Below are positions 53,205 to 62,733 of a stretch of 64,000 bases of DNA, in pieces. Every line of letters begins with the position of its first letter. The first letter of the stretch is position 1. The stretch covers positions 1 through 64,000 of the forward strand of contig NZ_BAABWE010000011.1 of assembly GCF_040371755.1 (NCBI RefSeq), written 5' to 3'. The translations under genes and the position numbers were made by a program. Origin of the DNA: Bermanella sp040371755. Its GTDB lineage: Bacteria; Pseudomonadota; Gammaproteobacteria; Pseudomonadales; Oceanobacteraceae. The notes beneath the pieces were generated by a model that was not told where the DNA came from, made no database searches, and was given only the letters and a program-made list of their open reading frames with translations.

Positions 53205-53638
53205 TATGGTTTGCTTAAGCTTAGCTCAGATATTTGAGCCTTGTGAAATTTCTACGTTAAAAAACAAGTCATAAAATTGGGGAGGTTATGGAGGAACAGC
53301 GCTTGAGGATTTACCGCCCACGGGCAATTTGAAATGTTTATGGCTATGCAATGGCTGCATAACAGGGTCACTTAATATATTTTCTTTGCGGGTGCCTGTG
53401 CACTTCAGCCTCTTTATACACTTGAGGCATATCTACTACCGGATAGCAGGTAAAATAGCATAGCTATTCTCTGGGTCGATAGTCAGTACTTAATTATAAG
53501 CATACTTTTATTGTGGGAATTATTTTCTCTAGGGGGGGCTCAATCATAGTGATTGACACCCATCGGTCAGTACAATTTCTTCATCCGCTGCCATGAGCAG
53601 CGGCAAAGAACTCACATATTTATAACATCAGGGTTTCT
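53205..53638. other. Intergenic region between histidine kinase and ask
   Basis: About 430 bases without a convincing gene. A CCGCTGC-CATGA-GCAGCGG perfect 7-bp hairpin (53586-53604) lies 35 bases after the ask stop and may end the ectoine operon although it lacks a T-run. Nothing else is identified. Confidence 0.45.
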
Positions 53639-55084
53639 TTATGATGCCAAACATATGGCATCTCCGTGATCATGCACTTCAACTAAACAACTGTGCAGGC
53701 TGCGAATGGCCTGATCATAATCGCTTTCGTTTACTAAAAATTGCATGTCCACTTGACGCATGGATTGGTGCATAGCTAATACACTGATATTTTGATCTGC
53801 TAACGCTTTTACTGTTTTAGCCAAAATACCAGGCACCTGCATGTCACTGCCAATAGCCGATACAACAGCCACTTTTTGTTGTTTGATTTCTGCTTCATCA
53901 AGCTGCTCTTCTAACGCCCGATGAATTCGCTTCACTGTTTTCAGGTTTGTAGATAAATAATGTGTAATGGTATTGGCATTAATATCTTTAGAGACCACGT
54001 GCCCTTTAAAGCGTTGGATAATACGTAAAATATCTTGGTCAATTTGAGAAATATTACCCGCCATATCTTGATCAAACACTTCAATAGCGTAAACACCTTT
54101 ACAACCCGCTATGATCTCAACACAGGGTTTATCACTTACGTAATCCCCTGTAATTAAAGTGCCTTTATGTTCTGGCTCGAATGTATTTTTAACACGTAAC
54201 GCAATTTTATTTTGACGTAAACCTTTAGCCGCCTTTGGATGAATGGCTTCCATTCCTAAATTAGCTAATTGATCTGCCACATCGTAGTTAGTCCGACCAA
54301 TCGGTACCGCGTTATCTTCACCTACTAAACGCGGATCAGCACTGCTTAAATGGAATTCTTTATGGATCACCGCTTCTTTTGCTTGGCTTAATACAGCAAT
54401 ACGGCTAAATGTCATTTCTGAATAACCACGATCAAAGGTGCTCATTAACCCATCTTCAGAATGTGCGTACCCTGTGACAATTGGCAGTTGTTTTGATAAG
54501 TCTAAGTCTTGAAATGCAAGCTGGATACGCTCGTCTAAACTCATATGCTGTGCAGTTTGCCATGCGGTTAAATCAACAAACACCGCATTCACTCCATCGC
54601 GCTGTAATAAAGCCGCCATGTTCCATGCGCTATGGGCTTCACCAATACTCGCTAACATTTCACGTACCGTGTCAAGGTGATCCGCTATGGCAAAATGGCC
54701 ATGACTGCACAAGCTTTGAAGGTCTGCTAATACATGTTGTGCGTTATCAATGCGCTCTGTAATAAATTGATTTGCATGTTGTAATGATTCACCATTAAAC
54801 AGTGTTTCATTAATATTGAGCATTTCCTGCTTTAAATCTAATAACGCTGTCAGCCAGCTATCATCATTCACGCCATTGGCAAACAGCGCATAAACCCCAG
54901 GCTGACCATTTTTTTTATGTTCAAGCAGTTTGTCGGTCAAACCGCCATACGCACTTACCACAAAAACTCGTTGGTATAAGTCACTACCTTCTAGCGGCTG
55001 TAGGATAATATTGTCTCGCACTGAGACATAATCCGTCATGGATGTGCCGCCGATTTTCTCTACGCTGTGTTTTGCCAATGTCAT
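53639..55084 (-). CDS. ask: Aspartate kinase of the ectoine cluster
   Basis: 481 residues, the specialised Ask_Ect type. Opens VEKIGGTSM, the kinase phosphate-binding start, then VFVVSAYGGLTDKLL. ATP and Asp-binding segment VTGYAHSEDGLMSTFDRGYSE. Two C-terminal ACT domains (VFDQDMAGNISQIDQDI; KVAVVSAIGSDMQVPGILAKTVKAL). It makes aspartyl phosphate, feeding L-aspartate semialdehyde to EctB, with less lysine/threonine feedback than the housekeeping enzyme. Last gene of the ectABC-ask operon. Confidence 0.94.
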   Translation of the reverse strand: MTLAKHSVEKIGGTSMTDYVSVRDNIILQPLEGSDLYQRVFVVSAYGGLTDKLLEHKKNGQPGVYALFANGVNDDSWLTALLDLKQEMLNINETLFNGESLQHANQFITERIDNAQHVLADLQSLCSHGHFAIADHLDTVREMLASIGEAHSAWNMAALLQRDGVNAVFVDLTAWQTAQHMSLDERIQLAFQDLDLSKQLPIVTGYAHSEDGLMSTFDRGYSEMTFSRIAVLSQAKEAVIHKEFHLSSADPRLVGEDNAVPIGRTNYDVADQLANLGMEAIHPKAAKGLRQNKIALRVKNTFEPEHKGTLITGDYVSDKPCVEIIAGCKGVYAIEVFDQDMAGNISQIDQDILRIIQRFKGHVVSKDINANTITHYLSTNLKTVKRIHRALEEQLDEAEIKQQKVAVVSAIGSDMQVPGILAKTVKALADQNISVLAMHQSMRQVDMQFLVNESDYDQAIRSLHSCLVEVHDHGDAICLAS

Positions 55085-55141
55085 GTTGTTTCCTGTTTTA
55101 TTCAGTTAATTTAAAATTTAATAAATTGATACTAAATAAAA

Positions 55142-55546
55142 TCAGTCGGTTATTTCATCGGCGGTTAGTTCATACGCACCGTCTTTATTGTGTACTTCAT
55201 TGCCTATAATTGGCGGGTTGAATACACAGGCCATTTTCATTTCTTTGCTTGCGCGTAAGATATGCTTGTCATGTTTATCTAAAACATACACGGTGCCCGG
55301 CTTAATTGGGTACACTTTGCCGTCGGCTAATGTTTCAACTTCCCCTTCACCTGACATGCAAAATACCGATTCTAAATGATTTTGATAATGCATTTGAAAG
55401 TCAGCACCTTCATATATGGTGGTAATATGAAATGAGAACCCCATGTTGTCATTTTTCAACAATAAACGAGTGCTCTCCCAGTTATTGTTCGGATCAACGA
55501 TACGGCGTTCTGTTTGCTCTGCTTCTTGAAGTGTTCTAACAATCAT
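55142..55546 (-). CDS. ectC: L-ectoine synthase
   Basis: The start is the ATG complement of 55544-55546 (134 residues, MIVRTLQEAE), matching the family. Cupin fold: MGFSFHITTIYEGADFQMHY and SVFCMSGEGEVETLADGKVYPI carry the Fe-binding Glu/Tyr/His area, with TVYVLDKHDKHILRA the second cupin motif. It closes N-gamma-acetyl-diaminobutyrate to ectoine. Preceded by an intercistronic hairpin after ectB. Confidence 0.96.
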   Translation of the reverse strand: MIVRTLQEAEQTERRIVDPNNNWESTRLLLKNDNMGFSFHITTIYEGADFQMHYQNHLESVFCMSGEGEVETLADGKVYPIKPGTVYVLDKHDKHILRASKEMKMACVFNPPIIGNEVHNKDGAYELTADEITD

Positions 55547-55580
55547 AATAAAACCAATAAACAATTTAATAACTTACAAT

Positions 55581-55600
55581 TGGCGCAATTTAATGCGCCA
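55581..55600 (-). other. ectB-ectC intercistronic hairpin
   Basis: TGGCGC-AATTTAAT-GCGCCA, a strong 6-bp GC-rich stem with an AT loop in the short gap between ectB and ectC. It lacks a T-run; it may tune EctC dosage or mRNA decay. Confidence 0.55.
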
Positions 55601-55617
55601 TTACAACTCGCTACGGG

Positions 55618-56922
55618 CTAGCTGGCCATCTCAACATCATCAAAGTAATCTTTGTCTTCAGGGATGTCTTCTTTTGCACATACCGCTTTAATCGCATCTT
55701 CAACAATATCTAAGCCTTGTTTCAAGCTGCTATCACTAATGATCAATGGACATAAGAATTTAACCACTTCATCATCTGCACCACTAGTTTCAATGATTAA
55801 GTTTTGTTTGAAGGCTGCTTTGGTAATTTGATTAGCAATTTCACCATTTACACAGCTAATACCGCGCATCATGCCACGACCACGTGTAGTAAAATTACCT
55901 TCACCGAATTTTTCGGCAATATCATCAAGGCGTTTCGCAATATAGTCACCTTTACGTTTAATCTCTTTGGTGAATTGATCATCACTCCAAAAAGTATCAA
56001 TCGCTGCTTTCGCGGTTACAAACGCAAGGTTATTCCCACGGAACGTACCGTTATGCTCACCCGGCTTCCATTGGTCTAAATCTGGGCTCATTAATACAAC
56101 TGCAAACGGTAAACCGTATCCGCTGAATGATTTTGATAGCGTTACGATGTCTGGCTTGATGCCTGCTTCTTCAAAACTGAAGAAAGTTCCTGTACGGCCA
56201 CAACCCGCTTGAATGTCATCAACAATCATTAATACGTCATGCTTACGACACACTTTTTCTAAATTCTGTAGCCATTCAAAACTTGCAGCATTAATCCCGC
56301 CTTCACCTTGTACTGTTTCAACAATCACGGCAGCGGGTAAGTCAATACCACTACTTGAATCGGACAAGACTTTATCTAAATAAAAGGTAGTATCCAGTTC
56401 ATCGCCTAAATAACCATCAAATGGTAAACGGGATGATCCGCCCAAACTCACACCAGCGGCTCCGCGGTGATGAGAATTACCTGTAGTGGCCAATGAACCT
56501 AAACTCACACCGTGAAAACCATTTGTAAAAGAAATAACATTTTCACGGCCTTTAATATTACGAGCAAGCTTCAATGCCGCTTCTACTGCGTTAGTGCCAG
56601 TAGGCCCAGTAAATTGAACCATGTAATCTAGATTACGAGGCTTTAGAATTTTTTCATTAAACGACTCTAAAAACTCACCTTTTGCTTTTGTGTGCAAATC
56701 CAAACCATGAGTAATACCATCAGCGTGAATGTATTCTAGAAGCTTTTCTTTGAAAATAGGATTGTTATGGCCGTAATTCAACGTACCCGCACCCGCTAAA
56801 AAGTCTAGGTACTGGGTGCCATCTTCATCATATAAAAATTCGCCCTGTGCTTTATTGAATAAGCGTGGGAATGAACGGGCATATGACTGCACTTCTGATT
56901 CGATCTCGTCAAAAATCTTCAT
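55618..56922 (-). CDS. ectB: Diaminobutyrate-2-oxoglutarate transaminase
   Basis: The start is the ATG complement of 56920-56922 (434 residues, MKIFDEIESEVQSY), with GGAAACC upstream; the longer open frame to 57048 has no ribosome-binding site and overlaps ectA. Class III PLP aminotransferase: GPTGTNAVEAALKLAR, FTNGFHGVSLGSLATTGN, IVDDIQAGCGRTG, and the PLP Lys in TLSKSFSGYGLP. It converts aspartate semialdehyde to 2,4-diaminobutyrate with glutamate. Confidence 0.96.
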   Translation of the reverse strand: MKIFDEIESEVQSYARSFPRLFNKAQGEFLYDEDGTQYLDFLAGAGTLNYGHNNPIFKEKLLEYIHADGITHGLDLHTKAKGEFLESFNEKILKPRNLDYMVQFTGPTGTNAVEAALKLARNIKGRENVISFTNGFHGVSLGSLATTGNSHHRGAAGVSLGGSSRLPFDGYLGDELDTTFYLDKVLSDSSSGIDLPAAVIVETVQGEGGINAASFEWLQNLEKVCRKHDVLMIVDDIQAGCGRTGTFFSFEEAGIKPDIVTLSKSFSGYGLPFAVVLMSPDLDQWKPGEHNGTFRGNNLAFVTAKAAIDTFWSDDQFTKEIKRKGDYIAKRLDDIAEKFGEGNFTTRGRGMMRGISCVNGEIANQITKAAFKQNLIIETSGADDEVVKFLCPLIISDSSLKQGLDIVEDAIKAVCAKEDIPEDKDYFDDVEMAS

Positions 56923-56974
56923 GCTGGTTTCCTCAAGAATAATTTTAAATTCGGTTACACATTGAATGTGCGAA

Positions 56975-57466
56975 TTAACAGGTAAAAGGGCCAATACGCA
57001 CCAGCATCTCGCTGTCGTGCTCGCCATGAAAATGAGCTTGTTTTTCAAACATCTCAGAACGCTCTAGGGTGGCCTCGAGTTTTCTGGCCATGCTGCCAAA
57101 TAGCGCCCACGATGCTTCATTGGATTCGGTAATGGTGGTTTCAATAAATGCCACTTGCTCGCAGTTTGCTCGCTGCAAAATGTGCTGGATCATTTTAGAT
57201 GCAAGCCCTTGCCCCCTTGTTTGATCAGAAACAGCCACTTGCCAAATGAACAAAGTATCTGGACGGGCCGGCAAAATATAACCTGAAATAAACCCAACTA
57301 ACTGCTCGTCCAATACTGCTGCTACCGAAGTATCCGCAAAGTGAGTGCACTGCAATAGATTGCAGTAAGCCGAGTTAGTATCCAATGGTGGGCAGCTTTG
57401 CACCAATTTGTGCACCAACATGCCGTCTGTGTCTTTGGGTACCTTTAACTCAATTGCCAGTGGCAT
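56975..57466 (-). CDS. ectA: Diaminobutyrate acetyltransferase
   Basis: 163 residues, GNAT fold: LKVPKDTDGMLVHKLVQSCPPLDTNS (start), NLLQCTHFADTSVAAVLDEQLVGFISGYILPA, and acetyl-CoA loop WQVAVSDQTRGQGLASKMI (Q/R-x-x-G-x-G/A). It acetylates 2,4-diaminobutyrate. First gene of ectABC-ask. Its promoter region holds an EctR-type palindrome. Confidence 0.95.
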   Translation of the reverse strand: MPLAIELKVPKDTDGMLVHKLVQSCPPLDTNSAYCNLLQCTHFADTSVAAVLDEQLVGFISGYILPARPDTLFIWQVAVSDQTRGQGLASKMIQHILQRANCEQVAFIETTITESNEASWALFGSMARKLEATLERSEMFEKQAHFHGEHDSEMLVRIGPFTC

Positions 57467-57621
57467 AGATGTAAATCCTAATAACTTTAAGAGCTCTATT
57501 ATTTACTACTCTAAGTATTTTTTAAACCCTTAAAGCCGATTCTGAGACAAAAAGCTCATTTTACATACAAAAAACTACCAAATATCGGCTTTATTGAGGT
57601 ATTTAGGGGAGATTTTATTTA

Positions 57622-57647
57622 GTACTATAAATATAGTACACTAAATA
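57622..57647. promoter_or_regulatory. EctR-type operator upstream of ectA
   Basis: On the minus strand 57630-57647 reads TATTTAGT-GT-ACTATATT. As I recall, the EctR1 operator of Methylomicrobium alcaliphilum is TATTTAGT-GT-ACTATATA, a 17-of-18 match. It is nested in a larger palindrome GTACTAT-AAAT-ATAGTAC (57622-57639). It lies 165 bp upstream of ectA and could overlap a -10 (TATATT). Confidence 0.65.
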
Positions 57648-57979
57648 ATAGTTATGAATTCACCCTTATATAAAGGGCTTTTTATTACATTATTAATGTA
57701 TTAACCAAGAAGCGGTGCATTGGCTTGTATATAAATGCATGGCCTCAAGTACAATTAATAACGGCCATTCCGTGAAATTATGCCCTATGGTAAGGCTTCC
57801 TGTGCTTCATGGTGCAGCACCAGAATTGAAAGGCACTATAAGCATTCGTGGAGATGCATGAGTGTGATTAATTGTCACGATATTACGGGGAATGGGGTTG
57901 CGGATTAAAAAGGCGCTTGATCTGCCCTCAGAGGTTATACATCGTGACTAATGCGGATATACATAATAAGAAGAACGCT
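57648..57979. other. ectA-ectR divergent intergenic region
   Basis: Non-coding except for the operator. A TGGTGC-A-GCACCA palindrome lies at 57810-57822, function unknown. An open frame running upstream of the ectR ATG (from 57872) has no ribosome-binding site and does not resemble MarR proteins. Confidence 0.45.
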
Positions 57980-58534
57980 ATGAATGAAGCTAAGCTAACC
58001 TTTCAAAATCCAGCTCAAAATGGCTTACGCTCACAAGACAAGCAGTTTGATCAGCGCGTTGAAGACGTTCTCATAGCCCTTCGACGTGTGATCCGAGCGA
58101 CAGACTTGCACTCGAAATATCTGGCAAAAACCACAGGACTAACTGCCCCTCAAATTATGGTACTGCAAAGTATCCGCAATATGGGGCAGGTCACCATTGG
58201 TGAGATTGCGCATAAAGTAAGCCTGTCACAGGCCACCGTCACAAGTATTTTGGATCGCCTAGAAAAGCGTCATCTGGTTTATCGAGAACGCTCCCTCACA
58301 GATAAACGTAAGGTTCATGCCTATTTATCGGAGGAAGCCGAGCGTGTTTTACACGATGCCCCACCCCCTCTGCAGGATCAACTTGCACGGCAATTTGACC
58401 AATTAAAAGAGTGGGAGCAAACGCTACTGATATCATCATTGCAGCGAGTAGCCCAAATGATGAATGCACATGAAATTAATGCCGCACCAGTACTGGATAT
58501 CGGTAAGCTTGACCGTCATGACGTACACCAATAA
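57980..58534 (+). CDS. ectR: MarR-family ectoine regulator, copy 1 (EctR)
   Basis: The start is ATG 57980 (184 residues, MNEAKLTFQN), with AAGAAG upstream. Winged-helix MarR core: ALRRVIRATDLHSKYLAKTT, LTAPQIMVLQSIRNMG, IGEIAHKVSLSQATVTSILD (recognition), wing RERSLTDKRKVHAYL. Closest to EctR repressors that sit divergent to ectABC, here with an operator-like palindrome between. It likely represses ectABC at low osmolarity. Confidence 0.85.
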   Translation: MNEAKLTFQNPAQNGLRSQDKQFDQRVEDVLIALRRVIRATDLHSKYLAKTTGLTAPQIMVLQSIRNMGQVTIGEIAHKVSLSQATVTSILDRLEKRHLVYRERSLTDKRKVHAYLSEEAERVLHDAPPPLQDQLARQFDQLKEWEQTLLISSLQRVAQMMNAHEINAAPVLDIGKLDRHDVHQ

Positions 58535-58624
58535 ACCACTGCTCTTTGGTGGCAAGAGTAATAATTGGTCTAATACCAAGAGCAGGATATAATAACTGCT
58601 TACCTGAAATTAAAGGACACGGCT

Positions 58625-59146
58625 TTGAGTCAAATTGATGAAGTATTGGTTGCTCTGCGGCGTGTTATTCGCGCCACAGATTTACACTCTAAACACTTAG
58701 CAAAAACCACAGGCTTAACGGCCCCACAGATATTATTACTCCAAGCCATTCGCAATAAGGGACATGTAACCATTGGTGAACTTGCTAATGATATTAGCCT
58801 TAGCCAAGCCACCGTTACAACAATCCTTGATCGCTTAGAAAAACGTGGTTATGTCTATAGAGAACGCTCAACTACCGATAAGCGTAAAGTGCACACTTAC
58901 CTAACCGATACAGGGGCAGAAGTACTGCAAGATGCACCTATGCCATTACAGGATCATTTCGCCCGTCAGTTTGGTGACCTACAAGAATGGGAGCAAACGA
59001 TGATCATCTCTTCCTTACAACGAGTTGCACAAATGATGGATGCGCAACACATTGATGCCTCACCTGTATTAGACATTGGCATATTAGATCGCCAAAGCAA
59101 TCCAACTGAAAGAGCTATCGGTTACGACGAGAAAAAGGCTGACTAA
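58625..59146 (+). CDS. MarR-family ectoine regulator paralogue, copy 2
   Basis: 173 residues, starting at TTG 58625: AAAGGA at 58612-58617 is seven bases upstream, and no ATG is better placed. It is a strong paralogue of the neighbour at 57980-58534: ALRRVIRATDLHSK, TTGLTAPQI, SLSQATVT, ILDRLEKR and TDKRKVH are shared. The N-terminus is shorter and the C-terminal tail differs. It arises from tandem duplication and diversification; the two may form homo- or heterodimers on ect operators. Confidence 0.82.
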   Translation: MSQIDEVLVALRRVIRATDLHSKHLAKTTGLTAPQILLLQAIRNKGHVTIGELANDISLSQATVTTILDRLEKRGYVYRERSTTDKRKVHTYLTDTGAEVLQDAPMPLQDHFARQFGDLQEWEQTMIISSLQRVAQMMDAQHIDASPVLDIGILDRQSNPTERAIGYDEKKAD

Positions 59147-59151
59147 CAGCC

Positions 59152-61398
59152 TTAGCCCTGTTGAGAATGCATATATTCATTAAAACCAATGTCTTCAAGC
59201 TTTTGCTCAACCAGTTGTCGAATGGCAATATTGCTGTCACACGCCAGCGCCGCAATGAGCACCTGCTTACTTTGAGATAAAGACATACAGCGAATCAAAT
59301 ACTTAATTTTCGGTAATTTTGCCGCACTCATAGATAGACGCTTAATACCCATGCCCATTAGCAACACCACCGCAATGGGGTCCGCCGCCATTTCGCCGCA
59401 CAAGCTCACTTTTAAGTTATGATCTTTGGCCAATTTTACGATTCGGTTAACCTCATGAATCACCGCAGGGTGAACGTGATCGTATCGACCAGCGACTCTG
59501 GAATTATTTCTATCCAAGGCTAATAAGTACTGACTTAAATCATTGGAGCCAATGGAAATAAAATCAATGTATTTAGCCCATAACGGTATTTGAGAAATAG
59601 CCGCAGGGACTTCAACCATGACTCCAACTTTTGGCCGAACAATTGTCAGGCCCTCTTCTATTAGCTGGTTAATCGCATCATCAAGCAACTCAATAAATGT
59701 GGTCACCTCACCGGTAGAGATAACCATTGGCAACAATATATGTAGGTTATTATGCCCTTGTGCCGCACGTATCATGGCTCGTACTTGGGTCATCAATAAC
59801 TGGATGTTATCTAAGGTAAAGCGAATGCCGCGCCAACCAAGGGCTGGGTTTTCTTCATGATGAATAGGAAAGTAAGGTAACTGCTTATCTCCGCCTATAT
59901 CCAAAGTACGCATGTAGACTGGTTTGTTTTCATAGGCTTGCAGCACACGCTCATAAACCTGTACTTGTTCATCTTCACTTGGGAAACTGTCGCGTACCAT
60001 AAAGGGAATTTCTGTGCGGTATAACCCTACCCCTTGCGCCCCACTTTTTAATCCCGGACTAATATCAGCTAACAAACCTGTATTGGTAAGAAGCTCAATG
60101 GTTTCACCGTCGATTGTTTGAGCCGGTAATTCTTTTAATAATGAGAGCTGCTTGTTAAGGCTTTTTTCTTTTTCAATGAGGGTTTTAAATTCTGTGGCCA
60201 CCACACTACTTGGGTGCAGGATAATTTGCCCTTCATTACCATCGATAATGGCCGTGTCACCATCATGGATACTTTTTAATGTTCCTGTACCCATAACCGC
60301 TGGAATCCCCATGGCATTGGCCAGTACTGAGGTATGCGACAAACTAGAACCTTCATAACACACGATACCAACTAACTTGTTATCAGGTACAGATGCCATA
60401 TCAGAAACACTAACTTGCGCCCCCATTAAGACAACAGGGCCATCTATGTGATTAACATCAATGCTTTTTGCGCCCCGCCACACGTTATAAAGCTTATTGC
60501 CTAAGTGTAAAATATCCTCGGCGCGGGCTCGGAAGTAGGCGTCTTCCATAGCGTGAAAAATGTCATGGTAATGGCCAATGGCAAGTTTTAAGGCATAAGG
60601 TAGCCAGTGGCCTGCGCGAATCTCCATAACAACTTTGTCAATTAATGCGTGATCAGCAAGTAGCATTCGATAGGCATCAAAAATAGCCGCTACCGCATCA
60701 GGCAGATCAGACCCCAGTGCTTTTTGTTCATGTTCAATATCTTGTTTCACATCTTCTAGAAGTCCATGCCATTTTGTAATGGCGTCTTCTATGTCGTCAC
60801 ATTTCGCATCAGGAACATTGTTTAACTCCCCCGTTAAACACAAACGAATTTGACCAATACTAATACCCGGCGCACCCTTAACACCGTTATGACGATCATT
60901 TTGATCTTCAGTTTTTGCCTCTAGGGGAATATCCGATACTATCAAGGCTAACTGCGAAGCCAGTGCCACCAAGAAGCCTTCATTTTCTTTACTGAGTAAT
61001 TCTTCCTTGCGACTTTGCACAACTAAAACACCGATGACCTTGCCAAACATCACCAAAGGCACACCACAAAAACTGACAAATTTTTCTTCTTGGGTTTGTG
61101 GCAGATAATAATAGTGCTCATGAGAGGCCGCATCAGCTACATTTACGGGGTGACGACTTCTGGCTACCAAGCCCACTAAGCCTTTACCCTTTGAAATGGT
61201 GATATTGCCTTTGTGCTTTAAGCCATGACTCGCCAACAGCACCATATCTTGCTGGTCATTAGTGCGATATAAACTGCAAACATCCACTCCTGCTACATCA
61301 CTAATTGAGTCTACAATCAACGACATCTGCGCTTCAGGCGTATCGGCCAAAGCCACCTGCTGCACAATACGCGTTAACTGTAGAATGGTATTACTCAT
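59152..61398 (-). CDS. ptsP: PTS phosphoenolpyruvate-protein phosphotransferase PtsP (EI-Ntr)
   Basis: 748 residues. Residues 1-155 form a GAF domain (LVGLVARSRHPVNVAD, FCGVPLVMFGKVIGVLVVQS). A coiled linker, PEP-utiliser N and mobile domains follow, with the active-site His355 in EGSSLSHTSVLANAMGIPAVMG. The C-terminal TIM barrel holds GVGLYRTEIPFM, VMVEVPAA, SIGSNDLSQYLLALDR and the Cys of SLCGEMAAD. It phosphorylates NPr from PEP in the nitrogen PTS and so affects carbon/nitrogen balance and potassium. Separate from ptsO/ptsN here. Confidence 0.96.
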   Translation of the reverse strand: MSNTILQLTRIVQQVALADTPEAQMSLIVDSISDVAGVDVCSLYRTNDQQDMVLLASHGLKHKGNITISKGKGLVGLVARSRHPVNVADAASHEHYYYLPQTQEEKFVSFCGVPLVMFGKVIGVLVVQSRKEELLSKENEGFLVALASQLALIVSDIPLEAKTEDQNDRHNGVKGAPGISIGQIRLCLTGELNNVPDAKCDDIEDAITKWHGLLEDVKQDIEHEQKALGSDLPDAVAAIFDAYRMLLADHALIDKVVMEIRAGHWLPYALKLAIGHYHDIFHAMEDAYFRARAEDILHLGNKLYNVWRGAKSIDVNHIDGPVVLMGAQVSVSDMASVPDNKLVGIVCYEGSSLSHTSVLANAMGIPAVMGTGTLKSIHDGDTAIIDGNEGQIILHPSSVVATEFKTLIEKEKSLNKQLSLLKELPAQTIDGETIELLTNTGLLADISPGLKSGAQGVGLYRTEIPFMVRDSFPSEDEQVQVYERVLQAYENKPVYMRTLDIGGDKQLPYFPIHHEENPALGWRGIRFTLDNIQLLMTQVRAMIRAAQGHNNLHILLPMVISTGEVTTFIELLDDAINQLIEEGLTIVRPKVGVMVEVPAAISQIPLWAKYIDFISIGSNDLSQYLLALDRNNSRVAGRYDHVHPAVIHEVNRIVKLAKDHNLKVSLCGEMAADPIAVVLLMGMGIKRLSMSAAKLPKIKYLIRCMSLSQSKQVLIAALACDSNIAIRQLVEQKLEDIGFNEYMHSQQG

Positions 61399-61780
61399 GA
61401 TTCACCTTACCAACTGAATGAAATTGAAGGGTCTAATTGTAACAGTTTTAGCCCCTTTCTTTTTTAGCAATCACCAAATAACTGAGCTAATACCGCTAAA
61501 ATTGCGAAACGGATTGTTCCGAAACTGTTTCCAAAAGAGTGTGTACCCAGATATTAGTATTGGTAAATTCGTTACTTCCACCACCAAGGCTACACAGTAG
61601 AGCAAACTGGGTATACCACAGCCTAACTCACATCATTTAAAGGTGCATTAAGCATAAATGGTCAAAACCAGTTAGGATCTTTAGCCATAAATACACTACA
61701 ATGTACGCAAAACAGGCTAAGTCCTCTGCCCGCCTTATTAAGGGCGATTCTGGCCAGAATCTTCTAATAAATGGTGAATC
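61399..61780. other. Intergenic region between ptsP and the SEC-C gene
   Basis: About 380 bases. No gene, hairpin terminator or named element is seen. A reverse-strand open frame at 61637-61828 is not credible as a gene. Confidence 0.4.
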
Positions 61781-62119
61781 ATGTCCAAATTCTTCTACAA
61801 AGGTACTCAAATGAAAAAGCCGGCGCACGCAAGCCCAGGCTTTGAAACCAATAAAAATATTCGTTTAGGCACAGATAAAGCACCTGCCAATATCACCGTA
61901 CCCACAGAAGAGCGAAAACTTGAGCTTATTAGCGTCTTTGAAGAAAATGGCTGGGCCAGCATTATTACGGTAGATGCCAACTCAGAAGAGAACATTCGTG
62001 ATTTAGAGATCCTGCAGGATCGTAAAGAAGTAACGGCAGCCACCACAACAAAACTGGCTAGTCGTAATGACCCTTGCCCTTGTGGCAGTGGTAAAAAATA
62101 TAAAAAGTGCTGCGGATAG
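61781..62119 (+). CDS. SEC-C metal-binding motif protein, PBPRA1643 family
   Basis: 112 residues. N-terminus MSKFFYKGTQMKK, middle APANITVPTEERKLELISVFEENGWASIIT, C-terminal zinc motif NDPCPCGSGKKYKKCCG (C-P-C-G-S-G-K-K-Y-K-K-C-C), as at the end of SecA. The family is small and widespread in marine gammaproteobacteria; function unknown. Metal binding is expected from the Cys pattern only. Confidence 0.88.
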   Translation: MSKFFYKGTQMKKPAHASPGFETNKNIRLGTDKAPANITVPTEERKLELISVFEENGWASIITVDANSEENIRDLEILQDRKEVTAATTTKLASRNDPCPCGSGKKYKKCCG

Positions 62120-62132
62120 CAGTCTTTAAATG

Positions 62133-62150
62133 AGCCGAGACTACTCGGCT
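62133..62150 (+). terminator. Terminator of the SEC-C gene
   Basis: AGCCGAG-ACTA-CTCGGCT, followed by a modest T-rich run, starting 14 bases past the stop. Confidence 0.65.
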
Positions 62151-62227
62151 TATTCATTAAATTACCCTGTTTAAAGCAATCACCTAAGCTACTTATCACT
62201 CAATTGAAACCAAAAAATATCAGCCTT

Positions 62228-62599
62228 TTAATATTTGTCGCGATTTTTTATCAAATACCACAAAAACAGCATAGAAATACTGAGTTCTAAAAACAGTAAA
62301 CTCCATATCATCTCATTTGCACCAAAGAATAAAATAGACCCTACTCGAACAACCACTAGAATCGACGAAAAGATAAAACTGAAAAAAACAGCGCCAATTA
62401 ATAATTTAGGGTTAAATGAGGAAACAATCATGGCCAAGCCCAAGCCCATCTGAAGCCCGCCATATACCGATATAAATTCAACCTTTGCAGAAGCAGTGGT
62501 CAAATGCAGGCCAAGCCCACTACTGGATAACTCTGGAAAAACTAAACACCAAAGTGCTGATGTACAGTAAATAAATCCAACTAATCTTAATACCATCAT
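62228..62599 (-). CDS. DUF4345-type small membrane protein
   Basis: 123 residues with about four hydrophobic segments (LVGFIYCTSALWCLVFP, FISVYGGLQMGLGLAMIV, IGAVFFSFIFSSILVVVRV, WSLLFLELSISMLFLWYL). The Y-G-G-L-Q-x-G-L-G motif in helix 2 is typical of DUF4345 membrane proteins. Function unknown. Monocistronic. Confidence 0.7.
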   Translation of the reverse strand: MMVLRLVGFIYCTSALWCLVFPELSSSGLGLHLTTASAKVEFISVYGGLQMGLGLAMIVSSFNPKLLIGAVFFSFIFSSILVVVRVGSILFFGANEMIWSLLFLELSISMLFLWYLIKNRDKY

Positions 62600-62733
62600 A
62601 AAACACTCTATTTTTCAATCTATTGCCTTTAGGCATATATTAAATAATGTTAAAAAGAAAGAATGATTATCTCAGCAAAGCAATATATTAAGAAAACCCT
62701 GAGAACAAACTAACAAATAGATTTTTATAAAAC

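Noticed and set aside
61637..61828. 63-codon leftward frame between ptsP and the SEC-C gene
   Set aside because: It overlaps the SEC-C start, has no ribosome-binding site and no recognisable family.
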